Assembly: GCA_023300065.1 (NCBI GenBank)
Contig: JALZWJ010000291.1
Span: forward strand, 1 to 5,264
Reading direction: 5' to 3'
Origin: Akkermansiaceae bacterium
Lineage (GTDB): Bacteria > Verrucomicrobiota > Verrucomicrobiia > Verrucomicrobiales > Akkermansiaceae
Length of the DNA stretch: 5,264 nucleotides
Shown here: positions 1-5,070 of the stretch, piece by piece
Position numbering within the stretch: the first letter of the stretch is position 1
Layout: each line of letters begins with the position of its first letter
Position numbers and translations under genes: made by a program
Notes under the pieces: generated by a model
Seen by the model: the letters and a program-made list of their open reading frames with translations, nothing else
What the model was told of the DNA's origin: nothing
The model's database searches: none

Positions 1-520
1 CTTCGGTCAGAGACTGGCTGACAGCATCTTGGAATTCACGTTGGCCATTGAGCTTTGCTCTCCCTCCTTCGTTTCCACTGACGATGTAATTCAGGATAAA
101 GTCACGCGCTTGGTAATCTGTTCCATTTCGCGCATCTTGAAGGCCGCCATTGCTCATATCGCGAGTGTAAGGGCTGCCGGTTTGATTTTGGTCGTAAACG
201 GAAGACATTACCGCAGTCCATTGCTGATTTGCCACTCCATCGATCGCGAGGGTATCTGGATTAGAATCTAAAATGGAGGCACTGACCGCGATGCGTTGAT
301 CAGGGCCGAGGTCTCGTTGGAGTTCGCCAATCGCAATCATTAGGCCCAGGCGGGCATTGGATCGCGCTTCTTCCTGCGCCCACTCGGAGCGGCTAGTCCT
401 CACCGTGAGAGAGGCGAGCGAAAGAAACGCCACCGCAACAAGAGTGAGGAGAAGAAGAACAGAAATAGTCGCAATGAGGGCGAATCCCTTCATTGATTTT
501 TGAGTACTTTGCACTTTCAT
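1..520 (-). CDS. Pseudopilin-like (Verru_Chthon cassette-type) protein, 3' end cut by window edge
   Basis: The visible 173 residues are the N-terminal part of a prepilin-like protein. A 12-residue basic leader ends in Lys-Gly. It is followed by Phe13 and a single hydrophobic helix (about residues 13-37), the layout of a type IV prepilin cleaved by a PilD-type peptidase after Gly12. Residue +5 is Ala rather than the usual Glu, as in GspK/PilX-like minor pseudopilins. Residues 48-76 form an Arg/Ala-rich amphipathic stretch ending in GELQRDLGPDQR. From memory, this arrangement is characteristic of the large Verru_Chthon cassette A-type proteins of Verrucomicrobiota, which probably belong to an envelope pseudopilus or secretion structure of unknown role. 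The ATG at 518-520 is preferred because the in-frame ATG at 491-493 would leave only a two-residue leader. Neither has a convincing Shine-Dalgarno. The C-terminal part lies beyond base 1. The fold class is fairly secure; the exact family is from memory. Confidence 0.82.
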   Translation of the reverse strand, partial: MKVQSTQKSMKGFALIATISVLLLLTLVAVAFLSLASLTVRTSRSEWAQEEARSNARLGLMIAIGELQRDLGPDQRIAVSASILDSNPDTLAIDGVANQQWTAVMSSVYDQNQTGSPYTRDMSNGGLQDARNGTDYQARDFILNYIVSGNEGGRAKLNGQREFQDAVSQSLTE

Positions 521-645
521 GATGAACACTATGTAAACACATTGTGCACTCATGGCAATCGAGAAATGGCAAATTTCTTAAGAAAAACATCCAGAATCCA
601 GTAGGACCCCTTCCAAAAACTCGATTCTACAAGGATTTCGAATGA

Positions 646-1222
646 TGCTCCGGTTTTTTCAAAGACCTCGAAAATGGATTTCCCACTAAAGAGGCCTATA
701 CGCTTGGCCGTTCCCCAAAAACCAAACCCGAAGCTCCGCTTGAGGTTCAAAAAGTAGGCTCATTCGAAGCCTCATTTGTTCCCATCGTCGTGGATTGTTC
801 AAGGCTCGATGCCCGCTTCAAGCTCCCTGAAGGCACCTGGGACAAGCTCCCAACCTATGCCGACTAGGGATTCGCAGTGTTTAAGCTCCGCAAAGGCCAA
901 CAAAAAATCCACCCCATGGCCTTTCACTTCCCATCTCGGCTCGCCGCAGAGGGGCAGCTCTTCTTTCTCCCGCCTATATTCATGACGGCAAGGTGCACCG
1001 GAAGGAGGACTTTGATCACCACCTCTACGCCCAAACTTGGCTCAAAGCCGCGCTCCGGAGTAAGGACGACTGGACTGAATCCGGCCAACTCACCTCACAA
1101 TTCACCAAGGTCGATTTATCCCAAAAACTCATCTGGGGCGGCGGGCATGTCTACCACCGTCACATTTCTGGGAGACAAAAAACGTCGACATCCTCGCCCA
1201 GCCCGTCGCGATCGGTGGCTAA
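646..1222 (+). pseudogene. Decayed gene of an unrecognised conserved-looking protein (stop codon plus two frameshifts)
   Basis: Three consecutive segments in different frames read as one plausible protein. Frame one (646 to about 970) contains phrases such as KVGSFEASFVP, FKLPEGTWDKLPTYAD and GFAVFKLRKG, interrupted by TAG at 865-867 where Tyr is plausible. Near 966-978 the coding sense moves to another frame (YIHDGKVHRKEDFDHHLYAQ, on to GGGHVYHRH). Near 1158-1175 it moves again to ETKNVDILAQPVAIGG and a TAA at 1220-1222. No start is evident. Frame one is closed by TGA at 643-645, and the 5' end may have been lost into 521-645. The strings PMAFHFPSR, QLFF and HDGKVH suggest a globular protein rather than random translation, but I cannot name the family. 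Its stop overlaps the stop of the opposing alkyltransferase gene. Intact neighbouring genes argue against poor sequence quality, although indel errors cannot be excluded. Several short ORFs in this stretch are fragments of it. Confidence 0.62.
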
Positions 1223-1986
1223 AGGAGTAAGCCCTCGTGCCGGAGGAGCTTCTCCTTAATGTCCACTCCCCCGCCAAAACCGATCAACGAGCCATCCTTC
1301 CCGATCACACGGTGACAAGGCACAATGATCGACACTGGGTTCTCCCCATTTGCTGTCCCCACCGCGCGTGATGCGAGGGGATTCCCCATGGATTCTGCGA
1401 GATCACCATAACAACGAGTTTCACCAAAAGGAATACGGCTCAACTCCCGCCAAACCTCCCTCTGGAAGGAGCTCCCCCTCGCATCAAGAGGCACCGTAAA
1501 CGCCTCCCGCTCCTTTGCGAAATACTCGCCCAATTCCTCCTCAGCCTGATTCAGAAACCGATCACGGGGATTCTCTTTCGGAAAGGTCTCCTCCTCGATC
1601 CGATGCTTGAAATACACCCCACAAAGCCCCTTCTTAGAGCTGAAAATTATCAAAGGCCCTACTGGGCTCGCCACTTCACGACAAGCCATCGCATGATGTG
1701 GTGCGCTATCCTTTTTCTTTTCCTTCGTCTTCTTCATCTTCGTCGGTTTTGCACTCATTCCATTCCCTTTCTGATCTTTGCCAAAATACTTCTCACTCCG
1801 GTATCGCAGCCAAGTCCTCAGCTGTTCCGGAATCTCAGCCCGCTCAGCTTTCGTCAATTCCTCGTAAGACTCAAGCGCGCGTTCCCGCTCACGGCGACAG
1901 GCCGAGTTCTCATGCGCATCCCACCGTTTCCTGGCCTCGCGGATTCTCCGGCACGTTTCCTTGATCAATTCAGCCCGCGAAGTCAT
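1219..1986 (-). CDS. ogt: Methylated-DNA--[protein]-cysteine S-methyltransferase with N-terminal extension
   Basis: This is a suicide DNA-repair protein that moves alkyl groups from O6-alkylguanine or O4-alkylthymine to its own cysteine. The MGMT/Ogt domain covers about residues 99-255. The PCHRV active site gives acceptor Cys224 and His225. Counting from the human enzyme, the other functional residues fall at the expected spacing: Tyr193 (Y114), Arg207 (R128), Asn216 of the NP pair (N137) and Glu251 (E172), so it should be active. Residues 1-76 are an extra highly charged, helical-looking module (Cys30, RYRSEKYFG near 61-69) that I do not recognise. It is not the zinc-binding Ada domain. A Lys-rich linker (77-96) joins the two parts. 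The ATG start has an AAGGTGAG ribosome site and an in-frame TAA four codons upstream. A second ATG at codon 77 (1756-1758) also has a purine-rich site and could give the bare enzyme. The symbol reflects the domain, not proven orthology. Confidence 0.93.
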   Translation of the reverse strand: MTSRAELIKETCRRIREARKRWDAHENSACRRERERALESYEELTKAERAEIPEQLRTWLRYRSEKYFGKDQKGNGMSAKPTKMKKTKEKKKDSAPHHAMACREVASPVGPLIIFSSKKGLCGVYFKHRIEEETFPKENPRDRFLNQAEEELGEYFAKEREAFTVPLDARGSSFQREVWRELSRIPFGETRCYGDLAESMGNPLASRAVGTANGENPVSIIVPCHRVIGKDGSLIGFGGGVDIKEKLLRHEGLLL

Positions 1987-1989
1987 CCG

Positions 1990-1997
1990 CTCACCTT
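1990..1997 (-). promoter_or_regulatory. Ribosome binding site of the alkyltransferase gene
   Basis: The minus strand reads AAGGTGAG, then CGG, then ATG. The core GGTGA is 4 bases from the start codon and matches the anti-Shine-Dalgarno sequence well. It supports the full-length start at 1986, including the unusual N-terminal module, over the internal ATG at 1758. It is the clearest ribosome site in the window. Confidence 0.6.
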
Positions 1998-2033
1998 ATG
2001 GCTCAACGTTTCCAAAAAAAGATTTAAAAAACT

Positions 2034-2063
2034 TCGAACGATTTCTCAACTCGGGGGTCTATT
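2034..2063 (+). promoter_or_regulatory. Possible promoter of repeat copy A
   Basis: TCGAAC (2034-2039) and TCTATT (2058-2063) are separated by 18 bases, and the same layout is kept in copy B. The match to a sigma-70 consensus is only moderate. An A-rich tract lies just upstream (2013-2030). An alternative is the CATATA conserved before GGGTGAAC (2094-2099), which has no acceptable -35 box. This is weak, pattern-based evidence. Confidence 0.25.
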
Positions 2064-2201
2064 CCTGCGAAACCAGCGGTTACACGCAGTTTTCATATAG
2101 GGTGAACAGCAAATTGCATCGATTCCACGAGTGTGGAGCCTCGAGCCGCAACGTTCTTTTAACCGCCGAGACCTTCTCACGAAGATCTCGGCGGTTTTTT
2201 T
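2054..2201 (+). ncRNA. Candidate structured RNA, copy A (small RNA or leader)
   Basis: This conserved unit carries two predicted hairpins. The first is closed by GAAC (2104-2107) with GUUC (2153-2156). It continues through UUGC/GCAA (2114-2117 with 2148-2151) and UCGA/UCGA (2119-2122 with 2141-2144), and ends in a UUCCAC/GUGGAG stem (2123-2128 with 2133-2138) with a GAGU loop. The second is the terminator at 2161-2201. A small AACC-AGC-GGTT hairpin precedes them (2071-2081). The T-run fixes the transcribed strand as plus. No plus-strand protein gene lies upstream, because the alkyltransferase is on the other strand, so a transcript probably begins within 1987-2100. It could be a free small RNA or the first half of a long 5' leader of the transporter gene. 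I do not recognise a known RNA family. Confidence 0.6.
2161..2201 (+). terminator. Intrinsic terminator of copy A
   Basis: An 11-bp perfect stem, AACCGCCGAGA (2161-2171) with TCTCGGCGGTT (2186-2196), is extended by CTTC/GAAG around a TCAC loop with one C-A mismatch. It runs directly into seven T residues (2195-2201). On the opposite strand the hairpin is not followed by a T-run, so it acts in the plus direction. Confidence 0.9.
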
Positions 2202-2252
2202 GTCCCCCCATCCCTTATGAAATCAAAGAACCGCAATTTTATTCAAAGAACT

Positions 2253-2282
2253 TTGAACAATTTCCAAAGTCAGGGGTCTACT
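2253..2282 (+). promoter_or_regulatory. Possible promoter of repeat copy B
   Basis: TTGAAC (2253-2258), an 18-base spacer and TCTACT (2277-2282) correspond position for position to the weak promoter-like pair in copy A. The -35 match is slightly better here. If real, the RNA would start near the conserved GAAACCAGCGG block. This is weak evidence. Confidence 0.27.
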
Positions 2283-2421
2283 CCTGAGAAACCAGCGGTT
2301 ACACGCCAGTTTTCATATAGGGTGAACAGTTAATTGCATCGATTCCATAAGTGTGGAGCCTCGAGCCGCAATTGTTCTTTGAACCGCCGAGATTTTCTCA
2401 CGAAGATCTCGGCGGTTTTTT
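2273..2421 (+). ncRNA. Candidate structured RNA, copy B (small RNA or leader)
   Basis: This is the second copy of the repeated unit, with the same fold. Pairs are GAAC/GUUC (2324-2327 with 2374-2377), a longer AAUUGC/GCAAUU (2332-2337 with 2368-2373), UCGA/UCGA (2339-2342 with 2361-2364), and UUCCAU/GUGGAG (2343-2348 with 2353-2358) with an AAGU loop. The terminator is at 2382-2421. Most differences from copy A sit in loops, join unpaired bases into pairs, or turn a Watson-Crick pair into a G-U pair, as expected if RNA structure is maintained. It ends 71 bp before the MATE gene start, so it may act as that gene's leader or as a separate RNA insulated by its terminator. Confidence 0.6.
2382..2421 (+). 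terminator. Intrinsic terminator of copy B
   Basis: The stem AACCGCCGAGA (2382-2392) with TCTCGGCGGTT (2407-2417) is extended by T-A and TTTC/GAAG around a TCAC loop, followed by six T residues (2416-2421). Relative to copy A, the C-A mismatch has become a U-A pair and one C-G pair has become U-G. It lies upstream of the transporter gene, so any transcript from the repeats must pass it to reach that gene. Confidence 0.9.
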
Positions 2422-2492
2422 GTACCATCTGAACCGTTTCCCGAAAAAGGAATGTCCGATCCAGCCCCCCTGCGCTATTCACCGACCTAGCA

Positions 2493-3953
2493 ATGGCTCG
2501 CCCTGGAAAAATTATAGAAGCTGAGACGCGCTCCACCGCACAACAAACCGACGGCAACCTCGCCGGCCGTCTCGGTAAACTCTCCCTCAGCCGCCAAATC
2601 ATCACCCTCGCGATCTGGCCCTTTTTGGAGCAAATCCTCAGCTTCATGGTCAGCACCGTGGACCTCATCCTCGCCACACGCATGGCCGATGGCGAGGCCC
2701 GCGTCGCCATCATGGATTCCCTCGGCCTAGGCGGCTACGTCATGTGGCTCATGATGATTTTACAAGGAGCCGTCGCCACCGGAGTCATGGCCATCGTCTC
2801 CCGCGCCGCCGGGGCTAGAAAGCTAGAAGAAGCACGCGAGGGCCTCGTCCAAGGCATCCTCGCAGGTCTCCTCATGGGCCTCCTCTCCGGCATTCTCATC
2901 CGCCTCTTCCTCCCCAGTATCATCCACACCTTCGGCCTCTCCGGAGCCGCCTCCACCTACGCCTTTACCTACCTCTCCATCCTCTGCTGGACCTGTCCCG
3001 TCCTCGGCATCCTCTTCGCCGCAACCAATGCCCTGCGCGCCATCGGCGATACCCGCACCCCCTTCTTCGTCATGCTCCTCATCAACGTGAGCAATGCCGC
3101 CCTCAGCGCCTGCTTCGTTTTTCTCAAAGCCCCCATCGGAGGCATGGGCATCGCCGGTCTTGCTTGGGGTAGCCTCCTCGCCTGGATCCTAGGAACCATC
3201 GTCATTGTCGCCCTCCTCTTCCGGAAAACTCAGCCCCAATCAGACGAAATCACCCTCACCCTCCAAAAAGCAAATTGGAGACCACATCGAGAAATGATCA
3301 CCCGCATCAGCCGCGTCGGTATCCCCCAGGGGATCGAGATGCTCGGCATGTGGCTCATCCACGCCTACGTCCTCAGCTTCATCACCTCCCTCCCCTTCGA
3401 TGGAGCCCTCGGCGCCCACTTCATCGCCATCCGGGTCGAGTCCCTCAGCTTCCTCCCCGGCTTCGCCATGGGCACCGCCGCCGCCACCCTCGTCGGCCAA
3501 TACCTCGGTGCAAATAATCCCAATATGGCCCTCAAAGCCCTCCGCACCACCTGGCTTTACGCCGTCATCTTCATGAGCACCATCGGCGTCTTCTTCCTCG
3601 TCGCCCCCCAAGTCATCGTCCACCTCATCCTCCCCGCCACCGATGCCGAGGCCACCCGCCTCATCAACCTCGCCATCCCCCTCGTCTTCATGTGCGGCAT
3701 CTTCCAGCCCGCCCTCGCCACCAACCTCATCATCAAAACCTGCCTCCGCGGAGCCGGGGCCACCCGCCTCGTCATGACCTGGTCCTACTCCAGCCTCCTC
3801 ATCATCCGCGTCATTGCCCTCACCATCTTCCACCATTTCTTCGGCCTCACCCTCACCCAGATCTGGATCTTCATGAGCATCGACCTCTTCGTCCAAGCCA
3901 CCATCTTCACCATCATCGCGAACCGTGGAAAATGGCTCACCGCCAAAGTCTAA
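2493..3953 (+). CDS. MATE-family multidrug/toxin efflux transporter
   Basis: This 486-residue polytopic inner-membrane protein has two similar halves of about six helices each, the usual size and design of MATE (NorM/DinF-like) antiporters, which export cationic drugs and metabolites using Na+ or H+ gradients. Family signatures are GDTRTPFFVMLLIN (about 185-198) with GLAWGSLLA (222-230) in the first half. In the second half there are GIPQGIEMLG (276-285), LPGFAMGTAAATLVGQYLGA (321-340) and LRGAGATR (418-425). Residues 1-32 are a hydrophilic N-terminal tail. The substrate cannot be read from sequence. The ATG at 2493 is the first start after an in-frame TGA at 2430, but it has no Shine-Dalgarno. 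A possible 12-codon leader ORF ends 2 bases before it. It ends 4 bp from the converging propeller gene. Codons end overwhelmingly in C (CTC, ATC, GCC), the reverse of that neighbour. The structured repeats just upstream may control its expression. Confidence 0.95.
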   Translation: MARPGKIIEAETRSTAQQTDGNLAGRLGKLSLSRQIITLAIWPFLEQILSFMVSTVDLILATRMADGEARVAIMDSLGLGGYVMWLMMILQGAVATGVMAIVSRAAGARKLEEAREGLVQGILAGLLMGLLSGILIRLFLPSIIHTFGLSGAASTYAFTYLSILCWTCPVLGILFAATNALRAIGDTRTPFFVMLLINVSNAALSACFVFLKAPIGGMGIAGLAWGSLLAWILGTIVIVALLFRKTQPQSDEITLTLQKANWRPHREMITRISRVGIPQGIEMLGMWLIHAYVLSFITSLPFDGALGAHFIAIRVESLSFLPGFAMGTAAATLVGQYLGANNPNMALKALRTTWLYAVIFMSTIGVFFLVAPQVIVHLILPATDAEATRLINLAIPLVFMCGIFQPALATNLIIKTCLRGAGATRLVMTWSYSSLLIIRVIALTIFHHFFGLTLTQIWIFMSIDLFVQATIFTIIANRGKWLTAKV

Positions 3954-3957
3954 CCCC

Positions 3958-5070
3958 TCACTTTTTCCCCAACGCAAAAAGCGTCCCATCCTCACTCCCG
4001 ATCAAAATCACCCCCTTCGCATAAGAAGGCGCCGCCACCAGCGACTCCCCCAAATCCACCTTCCAAACCAACTCCCCCGTCTCCAGATTCAGCGCATAAA
4101 CCCGCCCATCGCTCGACCCACAAACCAGCCCATTCGTAAAAGCAATCGGCGAGCTCTCCACCCGTCCTCCCGTCTTAAATTTCCACACCACCTCCCCCGT
4201 CTCCCGCGAAATCGCGTGGATCTTCTTATCCCGCCCCCCGATATAAATCCGTTTCTGATCCACCGCCGGAGCCGCCATAAAAGGGAACTTACGATCACTA
4301 TATTTCCAGCTCAACTCCCCCGCCTTCAAGTCCGCCCCCATCACCTGATTCGAGTGATCCCCCCACGCCACAAAGGTCCCCTCCGTCCCCACCGTCGAGA
4401 CAATCGGCGCCTCCCCCTCAATCTTCTTCAACGCCTTCCCCGTCTTCAGATCCAGCGTATAGAGCACATTATCACACCCCCCAAACACCACAAACTTCCC
4501 ATCCACCACCGCTGGCGTCCCATTGATCGGGCTCTCCGTCTCATGCTTCCACACCAACTCCCCATCACCCGTTTTCAAAGCCCGACACACACCATCATAC
4601 CCATTCATAATAATCCACCACTCATCCCCATCCGGGCTCCGCGTAATATTCACCCCCGCCGTAATCTTATCATCCGTCTCCACCGACCACTTCTTCTCCC
4701 CATCCGCCAAATTCAGCGCATACAGCAAGCTATCCTCACACCCGATGTAAATCGTATCCCCATGGATCGCCGGCGCCGCCTCAAAGCTCTGATCAAACTC
4801 CCTCTGCCACCTCTTCTCCCCCGTCTCCAAATCCAGCGCCGTCAAAAAACCCGCACTATTTCCAAACACCACCAGCCCATTCCCTACCACCGCCTCACCC
4901 ACGATCGCCCCCTCCGTCTTAAAAAGCCACCTCACCCCCGGCTTCCCCGGCAAAGCACCCCCCACCTGCCCAGACAAACCCGCCCCCCCACGCGCCACCA
5001 GCCAATCCACCCGCTCCCCAGCACAAACCGAAACCAGCAAAAGAGACACAAACAGCAATCGATCCAACAT
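3958..5070 (-). CDS. Exported PQQ-like eight-bladed beta-propeller repeat protein
   Basis: The 370-residue product starts with a signal peptide (MLDRLLF, a Leu/Val-rich core, likely cleavage after Ala17 of VCA). Val15 before Cys16 does not fit a lipobox. The mature part is built from PQQ/BamB-type repeats of about 40 residues with the motif ALxLxTGExxW: 78-88, 118-128, 164-174, 205-216, 245-255, 286-296 and 326-336. An N-terminal VRWLF strand (46-50) and the C-terminal SEDGTLFAL strand would close an eight-bladed ring. The 205-216 repeat has lost its final Trp (GKALKK). No cytochrome domain or evident PQQ catalytic site is seen, so a periplasmic scaffold or binding role is likelier than dehydrogenase activity. 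The ATG at 5070 is chosen because it starts the signal peptide. The reading frame extends only to a TTG at 5100, just after a TGA. Codons are rich in final G (GGG, TTG, GCG). It converges on the transporter gene with 4 bp between stops and no terminator in the gap. Confidence 0.92.
   Translation of the reverse strand: MLDRLLFVSLLLVSVCAGERVDWLVARGGAGLSGQVGGALPGKPGVRWLFKTEGAIVGEAVVGNGLVVFGNSAGFLTALDLETGEKRWQREFDQSFEAAPAIHGDTIYIGCEDSLLYALNLADGEKKWSVETDDKITAGVNITRSPDGDEWWIIMNGYDGVCRALKTGDGELVWKHETESPINGTPAVVDGKFVVFGGCDNVLYTLDLKTGKALKKIEGEAPIVSTVGTEGTFVAWGDHSNQVMGADLKAGELSWKYSDRKFPFMAAPAVDQKRIYIGGRDKKIHAISRETGEVVWKFKTGGRVESSPIAFTNGLVCGSSDGRVYALNLETGELVWKVDLGESLVAAPSYAKGVILIGSEDGTLFALGKK

Larger units (their letters stand above)
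2021..2421 (+). repeat. Two tandem direct repeats of about 180 bp, period about 220 bp
   Basis: Copy A spans about 2021-2201 and copy B about 2240-2421, separated by a 38 bp unique spacer. Aligned by eye from GGGGTCTA (2054 and 2273) to the end of the T-run, the copies differ by about ten substitutions and two single-base indels plus T-run length. The upstream 30 or so bases are more diverged but still alignable (CTTCGAAC versus CTTTGAAC). Conserved blocks include AACCAGCGGTTACACGC, TTTTCATATAGGGTGAACAG, a central stem-loop and a terminator. There are no flanking inverted repeats, transposase gene or target duplication, so this looks like local duplication of a functional unit rather than an insertion. 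No third copy is visible. No translation shared by the copies looks like a protein. Confidence 0.9.

Noticed and set aside
393..750. Two minus-strand ORFs of 65-66 codons in the spacer between the pseudopilin gene and the remnant
   Set aside because: One overlaps the pseudopilin start in a different frame and the other lies opposite the remnant. Neither has a ribosome site or recognisable composition.
1603..2100. 165-codon plus-strand ORF opposite the alkyltransferase and into repeat A
   Set aside because: It is antisense to a gene with all catalytic residues intact and has no protein-like features. It ends inside a non-coding repeat.
2104..2201. Guanidine-II (mini-ykkC) riboswitch, suggested by ACGA motifs before an exporter gene
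   Set aside because: The ACGA in the first hairpin is absent from copy B (ATAA), and the flanking bases do not form the tight stems that class needs.
1961..2287. 108-codon plus-strand ORF running through repeat A
   Set aside because: It crosses a strong intrinsic terminator, and single-base indels between the repeat copies shift the frame, so the repeat is not conserved as coding.
2021..2421. Integron attC sites, an insertion sequence or a CRISPR array
   Set aside because: There are no paired core sites of the attC type, no transposase or terminal inverted repeats, and only two long copies with terminators rather than short regular repeats and spacers.
3240..3995. 251-codon minus-strand ORF, very acidic and Gly-rich
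   Set aside because: It lies entirely opposite the MATE gene. Its Asp/Glu/Gly monotony is what results from reading C-ending Leu, Ile, Ala and Thr codons backwards; no domain, signal or ribosome site.
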